DNA of 64,000 nt from Miscanthus floridulus (Eukaryota > Streptophyta > Magnoliopsida > Poales > Poaceae), in contig NC_089595.1 in assembly GCF_019320115.1 (NCBI RefSeq), positions 109,818,158 to 109,882,157 on the forward strand, read 5' to 3'. The notes under the pieces are model-generated. The model searched no databases and was not told where the DNA came from. It worked only from the letters and a program-made list of their open reading frames with translations. Made by a program: the position numbers and the translations under genes. Positions 43,511 through 56,371 of the stretch are shown here, one piece after another. Every line of letters starts with the position of its first letter. The stretch's first letter is position 1.

Positions 43511-44760
43511 ATGAACCTAAGGTCAGGTCATGGGAGCACCAGTGCTAGGATGGGCCGTGGTCTTGGTGAAGACCAGGGCAAAAATGGTCGTGGCGATGAT
43601 CATGGCAATGACAATGGGGAGAGCCATGAGGCCCCATTCCTTGGTCCTCCTCCTCTGCCACCACCACTGCCTCCGATGACCCATGCCGACATGATGGCTG
43701 AGATGTTGGCTACTCATCACGAGTTGGCCCTGCCTTGGAGATGCTGGTATAGGCTATAGGTGGCTTCACCCGTGGAGGCCCCGGTGGCAATGGCGGGAAT
43801 GGGGGTGGTGCCCGCAATCCTAAAAGGCCCTGTTCCTATCAGGACTTCTTAGGGACACACCCACCCTTGTTCACGCCGACTGCTGAGCCTCTGGACATGG
43901 AGCATTGGCTTCGTATTCTAGAGCCGAAGTTCTAGCTGCTTAATGTGACTGACGAGCAGAAGGTGCGCGTTGCCGCACAGTAGCTTCTAGGATCTGCCAG
44001 TGCTTGGTGGGACACTTTCAATGCCATGCAACCTATGGACCACCATGTGACTTGGTAGGTGTTTACCACTACTTTCTGTCAGTACTATATTCCTATTGAA
44101 TTGCTAAACAGGAAGTTGTCCGAGTTTCTGGAGTTGAAGCAAGGAAACATGACTGTGATTGCATAGTTTTCTAGGACTCATGTGGATACTGATGAGAAGA
44201 AGATGGACCATTTCAATCATGGTATCTCTTACATCTTCTAAGAGAAGCTATATACAGGGGGCTATCAGACCGTTGGTGCTTTGATGAATGCTTCCATTGC
44301 TATGGAAGGACTTCACCATGACTCTCAGGCTAAGTGGAAGCGTAAGAGGGTAATCACTGGTTCTTCTAGTCACCCATAGTCATAGAAGGTACATGTTGTG
44401 AGGAGAGTGTCCTATCACTCTCCGGCTAGATAGTCGTCTCGTCAGACTCACTAGGCACCTCCCACTCAGTACTGTGCACCTACTCAGCACACGCAGCAGC
44501 CTCAGGGATAGAAGGTTCCACCTCACTAGGGACAGGGGAACAAGCCAGGTGCTTGTTTCAAGTGTGGCAAGGAAGGCCACTATGCTTGTGAGTGCCCCCA
44601 GAACCAGCTTACTTAGTCTTCTTAGCCTTTAGCCAACTCTCATTTGGTCAAGAGGACTATCATCAGAAAGAAGGTGCCTGTGAGCCGCTCGGGACAGGTT
44701 AACTTCACCGAGGCTGAGGAGATCCCATAGGGAGAGCCCGTGATGGCTGGTATGTTCACT
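43511..44760 (+). pseudogene. Tekay gag with CCHC knuckle, broken
   Basis: ATG 43511 opens MNLRSGHGSTSARMGRG. A shift occurs near 43757. The gag core has EPLDMEHWLRILEPKF and SASAWWDTFNAM (about 43996-44030). The zinc knuckle CFKCGKEGHYACEC is intact (about 44551-44594). At least a dozen in-frame stops occur, nearly all TAG (for example 43934, 43981, 44056, 44164, 44377, 44449), where glutamine or tryptophan codons are expected. Confidence 0.85.
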
Positions 44761-46860
44761 ATTGATTCCCACCCAGCATATGTATTATTTGATTCTGCTA
44801 CATCACATTCATTTATGAGTATAGGATTTGTACAAAGGCACCATATATCTAATATGGCTATTCCTATTGCCTATAGAATCAGAGCTCCGGGTGTGTAGTT
44901 GTGTGTTAACACTCAGACAGACACAGTGAGACTAGTGCTAGCAACTCACTCTTATCATCTCTAGTTCATGTTATTGCCTGGGCAAGGCATAGATGCAATT
45001 CTGGGAATGGACTGGTTGAGAACTTATGGGGTTGTCCTAAACCTTAGACAGAGAATTGTTGAGTTGAAGCTTCCTTCTTCTAATGATAGAATGTCTCTCC
45101 TTATGCCTTCAGTCCCCACCTTGCCAGTTATTGCCCATACTGAAGCCTCTCCTAACCTTACTTCTATTCCTATAGTTTGTGAGTTTTTGGATGTCTTTCC
45201 CAAAGATCTACATGGGTTACCACCAGACCAGGATGTGGAGTTTGCCAATGAGTTAGAACCTAGTACTATTCCTATTTCATGGTGTCCTTACCGCATGGCT
45301 CCAAAGGAACTGGCAGAAATGATGAAATAGTTAGAAGAATTATTGGAGAAGGGATTCATCCACCTAAGTTCTTCACCATGGGGTTGTCCAGCTATTTTTG
45401 TGAAGAAGAAGAACGTCACTCTTCGGATGTGTGTGGATTATCGCCCTCTTAATGCGGTAACCATTAAGAACAAGTATCATTTACCTCATATTGATACTTT
45501 GTTCGATCAGTTGACTGGTGCCAAAGTGTTTTCAAAGATTGATCTTCGTTCTAGGTATCACCAAATTAAGATCCGACCATAAGATATACCAAAGACAACT
45601 TTCTCTACTAGGTATGGGCTTTATGAATACCTAGTCATGTCTTTTGGCCTCACCAATGCTCCTGCATTCTTCATGTACCTCATGAATTCGGTCTTCATGC
45701 CAGAGTTAGATAAGTTTGTAGTGGTGTTCATTGATAACATTTTGATATACTCCAAGAACAATGAAGAGCGTGCACAACATCTTTGGATAGTACTGGCTTG
45801 GTTAAGGGAACACAAGTTGTCTACCAAATTTAGCAAGTGTGAATTTTGGTTGGATCGAGTGTAGTTTTTGGGACATGTCCTGACACCTGAAGGCATCTCT
45901 ATGGATCCTGGCAAGGTGCAGGATGTGTTAAATTGGAAATCTTCAAAGTCAGTGCATCAGATTCGTTAGTTCCTTGGTCTTGCTGGGTATTATCGGCGCT
46001 TCTTCCCTAATTTTTTCAAAATAGCTCAACCAATGACCAAGTTGCTCTAGAAGGATATCAAATTTGTATGGAGTCCTGCTTATGAAGAAGCTTTCCAAGC
46101 CCTGAAGAAATTTCTTACCTCTGCTCCTGTTCTTGCCCAACCGGATATTGATAGGCCGTTTGATGTGTATTGTGATGCCTCTAGGACTGGACTGGGATGT
46201 GTGCTTATGCATGACGGATGTGTGATCGCTTATGCTTCACGTTAGCTAAAAAAGCATGAGTTGAATTATCCCACCCATGATTTAGAGCTGGCTGCAGTGG
46301 TGCACACTCTAAAAATTTAGAGACATTATCTTTTGGGAAATAAAGTGCATATCTACATGGATCACAAGAGTCTCAAATATATTTTCACTCAATCCAAGTT
46401 GAACATGAGGCAACGGAGGTTGCTTGAGTTAATCAAAGATTATAACTTAGAAGTTCATTATCACCCTACAAAAGCTAATGTGGTGGCTGATGCATTAAGT
46501 CAGAAGTCATATCAAGTTGAAGAAGAATCTTTATCTCTCAACCATTCTGAGGTGTTAGCCCATATTGCTCTAGTCTCGGATCTATTTGAACAGATTATTA
46601 TAGAGCAAAGGCAAGATGCTTCAGAAATTCCACATATCAAGAAGTTAATTGCTGAAGGGCGTGTTCCTCATTTCAGTATTGATGATCAAGGTGTGGTGAA
46701 GTTCAAGAACCGGTTGGTGGTTTCCTCAAGTGATGAGCTTAGAAGAAAGATTTTGGATGAAGCTCACAATTCAAAATTATCCATTCATCCGGGAAGTAAC
46801 AAGATGTATCATGATTTGCGTCACTTGTATTGGTGGCCAAATATAAAATAGGACATTACC
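44761..46860 (+). pseudogene. Tekay protease, reverse transcriptase and RNase H, broken
   Basis: The protease site reads DSATSHSF (about 44793-44816), with A replacing the usual glycine. ILGMDWLRTYGVVLNL follows. Polymerase blocks include [28 protein letters not shown] and [16 protein letters not shown]. The catalytic motif reads FIDNILIYS (about 45730-45756), so the second essential aspartate is asparagine and polymerase activity should be lost. RNase H shows YCDASRTGLGCVLM and YMDHKSLKYIFTQ. TAG stops are frequent. Confidence 0.88.
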
Positions 46861-47991
46861 AAATACATCTCAGAATGTGACATTTGTGGAAGGGTTAAGG
46901 CGAACCATATGAGTACGCCTAGATTTCTATAGCCCTTGCCTATCCCTATTTGGAAATGGGAGGATATTTCCATAGACTTTGTTGTGGGTTTGCCCCGCAC
47001 GGCAAAGAGGTATGATTCTATTTGGGTCATTGTGGATCGCCTCACCAAGTCTACTCATTTCCTCCTAGTGGATATAAGGTATTCAACCAAGAAGTATGCC
47101 AAGTTGTATTTTGATCGGGTTGTGATCCTACATGGGGTTCCTCTTACCATTGTTTCGGATAGAGGATTAGTTTTTTTCTCTCATTTCTAGGAGCAACTCT
47201 AGAAATGTCTTGGTACCTGTCTCCTTAGAAGTTTAGCTTATCACCCATAAACTGACAGTCAGACTAAAAGGGTCAATCAAGTACTTGAAGACATGTTGAG
47301 AGCTTGTGCCATTTCTTATCCAGAAAAATGGGATGAATGCTTGACTTTAGCTAAGTTTTCCTATAACAATAGCTATCAAGAGAGAATTCGTATGGCAACT
47401 TTTGAGGCCCTATATGGCAAGAAATGTAGAACACCTCTTAACTGGGTTGAAGTGGATGATCGTGGTTGCTTTGGACCTGATTTTATCAAGGAAGCTCAAG
47501 AGCAAGTTAGTGTTATTCAGAGTTATTTGAAGGCAGCTCAGAATCGTTAGAAAACTTATGTGGACAAGCGAAGAAGCCCCTTGTAGTTTGAAGTTGGTGA
47601 CCATGTGTACCTAAAGGTATCCCTGATGAGAGGTGTGCATCAGTTCGAAGTTCGTGGAAAGTTAGCTCCTTGTTATGTTGGACCTTATAAAATTTTGGAG
47701 CTGTGTGGTATTGTTGCTTATCGTCTCCAACTTCCGGATATTTTGTCAGTAGTACATAATGTCTTTCATGTCTCCTAGCTAAAAAATTGAAGGACTCCCT
47801 CTCTAACCTAATCTTTCTTATATTGAGCATCCTGTCAAAATCTTGGATGAAAAAGAGAGAGTTACTAAAAACAAAGTGGTGAAATTTTATAAAGTCCAGT
47901 GGAAAAATCATTCGGCGGACAAAGCAACTTGGGAACAGGAGAGTTATATTTTGGAGCATTATCGCCATCTTCTCCCCGGTGTGCCGAGGTA
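46780..47991 (+). pseudogene. Tekay integrase and chromodomain, broken
   Basis: The zinc-binding part has HPGSNKMYHDLRHLYWWP and CDICGRVKANH. The core shows DFVVGLPRTAKRYDS, VIVDRLTKSTHF and VSDRGLVFF. The chromodomain at about 47818-47990 reads EHPVKILDEKERV, VVKFYKVQWKNHS and ATWEQESYILEHY, ending at TAA. Chromodomains of this class are thought to steer integration to heterochromatin. Several TAG stops precede it. Confidence 0.85.
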
Positions 47992-48071
47992 ATAGTTTAT
48001 GTTAAAAGCCCACTCTTACCTTTTTTTCCTACACTAGACACTCACATGAAATCTCGGGACGAGATTATTAT

Positions 48072-48085
48072 TAAGGGGGGAGAGT
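48072..48085 (+). promoter_or_regulatory. Polypurine tract of the Tekay element
   Basis: TAAGGGGGGAGAGT directly before the TG of the 3' LTR; primes plus-strand DNA in LTR elements. Confidence 0.85.
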
Positions 48086-51000
48086 TGTAACACCCTCGGT
48101 GTTACACCCTAAATCATTTACTAAAACATGTCATGAGCATCATGTTTATGTGTTAGTGCATGTGATAAAGTGTGTCGATCAATTTCTTGTAACCTAAAAA
48201 GACTAATAAAAATGTTAAACGAAAGTTGATTCAATAGCTCATGTATATCAAGTAGGGTTTAAAACTAATTTTTATTGAACAAAAATGCTATAGAACATAT
48301 ATGTGGCGCTTGAATAAAGTTTGGAATTTGAACTTTATAGATGACAGTGAAATACTTGCTGTTAAAAAATGATATTACTAGCTAATATTTCTTCTAGCCT
48401 AGAAATTACAAATGTAAATCAAGTTCAGCTCAAAAACTTATAAAATTTCTAAGTTTGTCAAAAGCCAGACATTGCTATGTTTAGCAAATTATTTTCAGAG
48501 ATTGGGTTAAGGGGTGGTGTAGTGTTATAGCTCAATTTGGTAGTCCCATGTGTCATCTTGTGCATGGTGAAGATGGTTTAGGTCTAGAAGCAACCGTTTA
48601 GTTTTTATAGGCGCTTTAAAATTCATGCACAACACGTTCTCAGGCTGGCTCGCCAGGTGGACGTGGTCACCAGGCTTGGGCGCTTGGTGTCACCATGCTA
48701 GTCATGCATGTGTGTGTGCTGCCACGCATGGTCAGCCATGGCTGCCTTTGGCCTAGTCGTAGCTCGACCATCGCTGGACCCTTCATGTGGAGCCGCTGCC
48801 GCTGCCCTGGCCCGTGTCGCAATGAAGCTGCTACCGACACCGTCACCTCGCCATCGTGTCCACACTACTACCCTGCCTCGCATTGCCACTACTGACACCA
48901 CTATGATGTTGTGCTGCGCTGCCACTCACCTTGTCCTTGCACGCATGTGGGCTATCCCAGCTGCATCGCACCGTCGCCTCGCCTTAATGGCGCTACGGCC
49001 ACGCATGCCATGCCCCCACCTGCCTCCGTGCGCGCACACTTGGTCTGGTCATGTTGTCATGTAGCGAGTGTGCACGAGCCACCTCAAGTCCAACGGTCGC
49101 TTGCCGCTAAGGCGAGGACGAGCCGAGCCAGACCTACCCCTCCCTCTCTACCACTACGACCGGTCGACCCCACTCGCTTAATTTAGCATGGTTGAGTCAC
49201 CATTGCTTGATTCACCATGTCCCTGGATTATCCATTAATCCACCTAACCCTCGACCCCTGACCCCCACCTAGCCTTGAAGCTAGCACGACCAAGCTCCAA
49301 TTTGGAGTTTTTCCTGCCGCCATGCCGATAAGGCCATGTCCGGCCATGGATGTGGGTAGTCCTCCTGCCGACCATTCTGAACCAATTCACCTGCACCACT
49401 CGCATAGCCTCGACTCCCTCTTCACCCTACGTGCCTTAGCCAAACCGCTACTAGCTCCCTATCATCGCTGACATGACCGTGCTGTCGTGGTGCTCCACCG
49501 CACGGCTCGGCCGCATGTGGCTAGCCCTTCTCTATCACCCTCTTCTCTAACCATCACCTTGACCTGGTCCAGGGTTGCCTCCTGATGCTCATGAGCTAAC
49601 CCATTAGGCCTGTAGCAACCCGAGCTCACCAAAAAAGTTGCGTCGCCATCATGGATGGCCGCATGCTGCTACAGCCTTCCCCAATGAGTTCCATCACCCC
49701 TCACCGTCGCTTAAAGTAGCCACTCGGGTTAGAGATGGTGATCCACTCATTAGGTGGGCCTACGCAGGTCCTAGGTGGCCGGCGTAGGCGACCAGTGCTG
49801 CCGCTCGCCACACCACTGTGCACTGAGTTGCTAGGGGTGCACGTGGGGGAATTAAGGAAAGGCTAGGGGGGTAAGTGAGAAGGTTTGAGAGAGGGGGAAA
49901 TAGTGCTAGTACTTAGTCATAATTCAGGAGAAGTTCAAGGTCTCTTTTGCAAAGTTGTCGACGCATGCAGGATTCCCTAACGCGGGCCGTCTCGCGCTGT
50001 AGGCCGGCCTTACGTGGGACGCACCGCGAGCTGCCTCACACTCGCACACAGGTGCGCTACGTCGCGTGGGCCACGTGGGAGAATTTGTTTTTATTTTTCA
50101 TAAGAAATTAGAAATAGTTTTCTAATTTAATTTTAGCTAATCTTTGGTAAATCATATAAAATCATGCAGGTGTCCAAAAATTGTGAAACAAATTTTGTTA
50201 GGTTCCTAAATTGTGCTCTATCTGTTAGTGTATTTAGTTCATATATATACATGTTGATACTAGGAGCTATTAAATCATTTCAGAGTGATTAATATTATTA
50301 GGTTAAATGTTGTAGGAATTTTTGTGGTAAATTGGTGATAGCTTTAGTCCTGAAATTTTTATGGTAGCTTCATTGTATTATTATGTGCTCACTATAATTT
50401 TGTAGCTTTAGACTAGAGTAAACATTAGGGTAGTTGAATGCTCTTTGTTTTAAATATACATTAAATCATTAGTAGAAATAAAGATATATCCTTAATTTAT
50501 AAAGCTAGGTGTTTGTTAGTTCAACCCAACACTTTGCTTGGTAAATATGATAGTTAAATTAGCACCTTAGTCATTAGAGCTAGCTTAGTAGCTTAGTATA
50601 CGTATTCTTAGTTGCTATTGCTTAAATGCTAAGTGTTGCATCATCATCGCATGCATGTAGAGAATGAGTTCATGGAGATCGTGACCACCGGTGATCATGA
50701 GTTTGAGGATATCGTCGAGGAGTATGAGCAGGAGATTCTTGTGTAGGAGGATGTCCTGGAGCTGCCACTGACTGACTCAGCTGACACCGCGCCTACCCAA
50801 GGCAAGCCCTGGTGTATAACCCCATATTTTTTATAATCACTGTATATATATATGTTATGTGCATTTATGTTACAGGAAATTTTATGAAAACCCCCTACAT
50901 AGATATAACTATTCTATGAGTCCTACTAGTGCAGGTTCGAGTAGCTGCTATGCTTAGATTTTCGGTAGCATGAGTAACCTACCGTTACTCACAATAGGTG

Positions 51001-52145
51001 ATTATTATTACTCTCATAATAAATGATGAAAGGAAAAATGAAGACATGGCAGGGATATGGTATGGGTATTGGTGGGTGTAACAGGTTGTGTCCCGCGGCC
51101 AACAGAGCTTAGCTTGGTTACACTATTTTCCATGTTCTTATCAATTAAGGATTGTCCGTTGCTATGGATGGTAGTCAGATGACAGACTTATTATCCTGAG
51201 CACATACTTGCTTATGGGAGCAGGAAGGCTCATTACACTCTTGTTGTGGGTTCTAGCTCTTTCTAGACTGACTAATTAGAGGCGAGGAAAGGTAGAGGGA
51301 TAAGCACCACACTAAGACAGGGTCTCTAGTGTGGGGGCTTGGAGTCCAAGTTTGGACGGGGACCTAGACCCTGTGATAGGAGTGGAATGGGTTAGTCTTG
51401 TTTGTGCCTAGGGTATAAATGGGGCATGTGCTTTGGGATACCCAGCTAGGATACATTGGTTCATGAATTACCGTTTTCATGAGACGGTGCAACTTGGCTA
51501 TGGTCTAGCACCGTAGTAACAACTGAAAGATGAAAGATGGTGAAATGGTTCTGATTTCTCAACCCTTGCTTGAAAGTAGAACAAGTGCTTACCTAGAATG
51601 GTTAGCTAATGAAGTAATCATGACTGCCAATAAAACTTGACTGTAAGGATGAACTATTAGTAATGCTTTTCGCAAACAAAAAGAAAACAACAAACCATAT
51701 TGTCTATCATATTTCTTGGAGTCGGGAAACTATTCCCACTAGTCAGGTAAGTCTTGTGAGTACATTGTGTACTCAGGGTTTATTTTACTCCTGTTGTAGG
51801 TGCAGCTTGAGGAGTAGCTCTTGTGTGGAGGATTCTTCTGGTGGGCATAGACAGATCCTTGTATCATTTCCGCTAGATGTTTATTTTCATTCCGCTATTT
51901 AATTATCGCACTCTGAACTCTGGTATTGTAATAAATGATTTCTAAGAACTCTGGTTGTATGAAATGGACTAAGTATTGTAAGCTCGTACTCATTATTAGA
52001 TTCTAGATATAAAACATGGATTGTTTTGAGTTCTCTCTTGGGTTGGGCTTGACTAAACTGTCCGATGTAGCTAACTTTCGGGTGCTTAGTGTCTAGAGGA
52101 AGACGAGTGCCTCCAAAAGCATGTTATTTTGGCGGTTTTGCCACA
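48086..52145 (+). repeat. 3' LTR of the Tekay-type element
   Basis: Starts TGTAACACCCTCGGTGTTAC and ends GGTTTTGCCACA, followed by TTGAA. It is about 190 bases longer than the 5' LTR, mostly from extra sequence at about 48700-48920. Confidence 0.95.
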
Positions 52146-54093
52146 TTGAATAAATTGTATAAAGCCAAAATGATGTGTTGTTGTATAAGCAATTTAGCTC
52201 AAACACAAGACAACAATGCAAATGTAATTCATGCAAGGCTTATTTGTTATGGGATTTCTATGATTTACTATAAAGCAAGACCATTGAGAATTAATTAATG
52301 AGACATGAGGGATTGCATATGGAATGGGCTCATATTTGAAGCTTGCTACATTGAAATAAAAAGACAACTATACAAACAAATAGATGATTCAACACAAGAT
52401 GTGACTTGATGGCTTGAGATGGTGAAGATAGCAAGGAATGGCTTCGAGGTACTAAGCATGGGTGATGGGCAAGCGATGGCTTGGTGGCCGAGGAACCTAG
52501 ATAGGGTGAAGAAGAAAGTACTTGCATTTAGTTGAGGTACCAATCAAATTATGATGGTCACAATGAGGTTAAGGATCAAATATATATTAGGTAAATTGTT
52601 AGTGACTTGATTCATTTGAAGTTAATTCTCATCTATTGAATGGAATCAACTCACATGCTCAAGATGGCTATGCTCAAGAAGAAAATCAAAGTTGACATGT
52701 TGACACCCTCACTTGATGAAGATTGAGAGCTGTGGCATTTGACTTTGAAGGAAATCAACTCAAGAGGTTTAAATTTTTTTCATTTGATCTTGAGTAAATA
52801 GGTATGTCGTATTTTTAAGAGGGGTGCATCATGTTGATAGATGATCCTTCATAAGTGCTCAAGTCAACCTATGTGAGGTTTGAGTGAGAGAGAGTCACAC
52901 AAGAGTAATAACCTTGTTGTGGCCGAGCACCGGTATGGGCTTGGTCACAACAATCTTTTCTGTGTTCTCGAGTTTGGTTCGTTGGAAGTTCTAGCAAAGG
53001 CCGGAGTTTTAGGAGTCAGAAGTCCCAGTAAGCATCAGGAGTTTTGATGCCTCACGGGCGCCTTTAACTTTCTAACCTTTGGCGTTGTACTAGTAATAGC
53101 GGACGTGTCCGATATGCTCCAATGGCTCTCTAACATCTAGTTTTTGAGAGGGGGATATAAATACCCCCAAGCATCTACCTTTTGAGGCTGCTAATTTTGC
53201 TGGTTGCTATACATGTTTTTGAGCCATGAAAACACTCTCCAACCCTCTTTTAGTGAGTGTGTGATCAAATTTGCAAAATCCAAGTTGTGGATTGAGAGAA
53301 ATTCAAAAATTGAGAGCTAGCCAACCTTGAGCACTTGTGCATATTGTCAATCTCATAATTTGCATTTGTTACTCTTGGACTCTTTGGTCCTAGATGGCTA
53401 GGTGTCACCAGAGAGCACTGGAGAGATTGTGATATGCCTCAGAAAGTTTGTACTAGACGATTCCACCGCGGCAATGGCAGGAATCAACTAGTGGAAGGAG
53501 GAATAGGAGTTAGAAAAGACTTTGGCTAGAGTCAACCTTCGTGGATCCTCTAGAGCTTGACCATTGTTGGGTCACTCATAGCCACGTCAATGGAGAGTAG
53601 GACTCAACGGAGTCCAAACTTCAGTAAAACAAATATCATGTCTCAATTCGCTTTTATTTGATATTTGTGATCCACTTAGGTTGTGCGAGTTTGTATCTAG
53701 GTTACTGGTGTATAGCATAATCCCTAGTAGTCCCCTACAACCTTGATTGAAAACATGAATAAAAAAGGAGCATGTTTGGGCAGCTGACTATAGAACCCAT
53801 GTATACCGGACATGTCCGATATTGAAACCGGGGACTTCTGATATTAGGTCTAGAGCCGAATTAATTTGTTATTTGCTCTAATCCTTTGTGTTGCAGGGTT
53901 TTGGCTCCTAGCTTTATTTATTATCTTTCATAAATTCTATGGTTGTCTCTTAAGGGGTTTAATTCTCTAATTTGGAGTTTCCGAATCATTAGAAACTCCC
54001 ATACTAATTGTTTTTGCATTTGAAGGTGTTAATTTTTAGAAACGCCTATTCACCCCCCCCCCTCTAGACGACATCCTCGGTCCTTACAAGACC

Positions 54094-56371
54094 CTAAGGA
54101 GTCGTAGACATGCAAGACATCACAAGAGAAGTGAGGGTTGATGGTGTTGGCAAGCACCGAACTGTAGAATGTGGGCCACAAAGAGTGTTGGCATTTCTTA
54201 GTGTCACTACTAGGACTGGTGTTTCCTAGTAATGGCACCAGAAACACCGTTATGATATTTTTGAACACATACGGAAATCTTCCGCAAGCGCACGGATATA
54301 TCATTATAGCATTTCACCCAGAAGTATTAGGGTATCGTTTATTTATATTTCCCAAAGGAAGGCATGGTGTATAAGTCTCTAGTAGGGACATGGTCAAGAT
54401 AACATGACTGTATAATAGACCAAAGTCCATAACAGGGGTAAGATAGGATAAATATTGGATAGTGTGACACACACACTCAAGCCAAACTCAAGGATAAAGA
54501 TAAAAGAAAGAATAAAGAACAAAAGAATATACCTAATAGGAGCAGGCTTATCTTATATAGCTATGCTAAGCAGATAGTCATACAAATACATGAATTTCTA
54601 GGGGTAGAGATCCAAAGTTAAGATAGCTTTGGTCACTATAAACTTACTTCAGGCACCAGGTTGCAACTGGTATGCCAGTCGATGTTGGCCTATAGCTCTA
54701 TGCCATATCCGAACATGGGGGATTACGAAGGATGGATAGGGTTGTCACAACCTGCCGCCTACCCCTCACCCAGAGGATACAAGGCAAACAAAGGTAACTT
54801 CTAACATAGACACCACGTCTACGCTATCGGTTACTAATCTAGTGGTGGCCAGGAACTTCTATCTTTATCAGGAGTCATCTTACTAGAGCATCTGCCATGG
54901 GGACGGACGATAGACCCGCAAGAATATAATGACCAAATCTAATCATAAAGTAGAACTCACTACCTCAATTTAGGTCTTGATCTAAACATGTATGTATGAA
55001 AGATTAAGTATAAAGTTTCATATGCTAAATGAATAACATAAGAACTTTGCTCTAATTTTATAGCATAACTATATTGATATGATAAGAACAAGAACATAGA
55101 AGAACCCTATCGGTCTAGCCAAGACTACACCCCTCTACCTAAGTTCATAAGCACCTTATCAAGATCCTAATTAGGCAACAAGAGTGCCGGGTTAGCTAGA
55201 GCTCACCTAAACAATTCTAGAGCAAGGTCATACAAACCTATGCACTAGTACTTCAAGCAACGGGGGAGCTCCTACATAATTTTAGTATGTGAAAGCACAA
55301 AGCTCCTAAGCTCACTTGTAATGCTCAATAACAAGGCTACACAAGCCAAATTATAGATCGTAAATTACTTAGCTACACAAACTAAGCAATGTGACTAACA
55401 AGGTTACTAAAACCAAATTAGCCACGCAAGGGAGCTACTTCTATACTGCACAAGCAAGAAGGTACACAAGTCAACTAATTATAAGAGCAACTACATAAGC
55501 ACAATATATATAAATGTAAATAAAAGCTTGTGTAACGAGGATGCAAACCAACGGGAAGACAAGGATGACACGATGATTTTATCCTAAGGTTCACATGCTT
55601 GCTAACACACTAGTCCCCATTATGTCGACCGCTCACTTGGTGGTTCGGTGACTAATTGGCATCACCCACCAAGCCCGCACATCGGGCACCTCAAGAACCT
55701 ACCCTAAAAGTGAGGGTAGCTCAATGACATGCTCTAATAGAGTTGCTCTTTGTGATCCCCACGGGGTGAGCACAATCCCCCTAACAAATCCTCCTCTAGA
55801 GCACCACACAATCTTCTTGCATGCTTCAATGGAGTCACAAGCCACCAAGCCATCTAGGAGGTGGCAATCTCTAAGAATAACAAGCACCACCGGCTTGCAA
55901 CTCGATCACATAGTGCCACTCGATGCAACCTCATGATGCAACGCATTAGAATCACACTCACTCACAATTGGATCACACTCTTGCAAGCACAAGTGAGTTA
56001 GAGGGCATCCCATCACACCTACACAAGCCACCAAGGCTTAAGGGTGCTCAGCAGCCAGCCCAAGTCTGAGCTCCACCTCTATTTATAGCCCCTAAGCTAA
56101 ATAGAGCCATTGGAGCAAAGCTGCTAGTTTCTACGAGGACACTGAACACGGTGGTGCCCTCCCCAATGGTCGAATTCCAGTGGCTAGAAACTAGCCGTTG
56201 GTCACCGGATAAGGGTGGCAGTGGCACTGCCCCTAGGGGGCAGTGACCACCTGGCCATCTGCATGAGAACCCCCACACTCTAGAAAAATAGGGCGGTGCA
56301 CCGCCCGAGGCACGGTGGTGCTCGCGGTGGTGACCCCCTCGATCAACCACGCTCTCTACCAAAAAGAGGCA
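54094..56371 (-). repeat. LTR-like repeat sequence, copia type in reverse orientation
   Basis: No gag-pol. 54180-54370 (GCAAGCGCACGGATATATCA and neighbours) and 55560-55930 (CACCAAGCCATCTAGGAGG and similar) resemble LTR stretches I associate with grass retrotransposons. Boundaries are not resolved. The 104-codon minus frame at 56048-56362 has no domain. Confidence 0.4.

Larger units (their letters stand above)
39132..52145 (+). mobile_element. Complete Tekay/Del-type Ty3 chromovirus, 13.0 kb, decayed
   Basis: Two LTRs of 3866 and 4060 bases, a tRNA-Met primer site, gag-pol with C-terminal chromodomain, and a polypurine tract are all present. The target-site duplication TTGAA (39127-39131 and 52146-52150) is perfect. 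Long LTRs and a chromodomain indicate the Tekay/Del clade. LTRs differ by many substitutions and by an indel of about 170 bases, and gag-pol has dozens of stops, so the insertion is old and the element is dead. Confidence 0.95.
39016..54088 (+). repeat. Copia-type solo LTR, split by the 13-kb Tekay element
   Basis: The LTR starts TGAAAGTGCATCTAGCCC at 39016, is interrupted after 39131, and resumes at 52151 after the duplicated TTGAA. It ends CGGTCCTTACA at 54088. The CTATTCACCCCCCCCCCTC stretch near its end is typical of large SIRE/Maximus-like copia LTRs. Flanks AGACT (39011-39015) and AGACC (54089-54093) match 4 of 5. True LTR length is about 2.05 kb. It contains GGACATGTCCGAT motifs. Confidence 0.65.

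Noticed and set aside
56048..56362. 104-codon minus ORF before the third LTR
   Set aside because: No domain and surrounded by LTR-type sequence.
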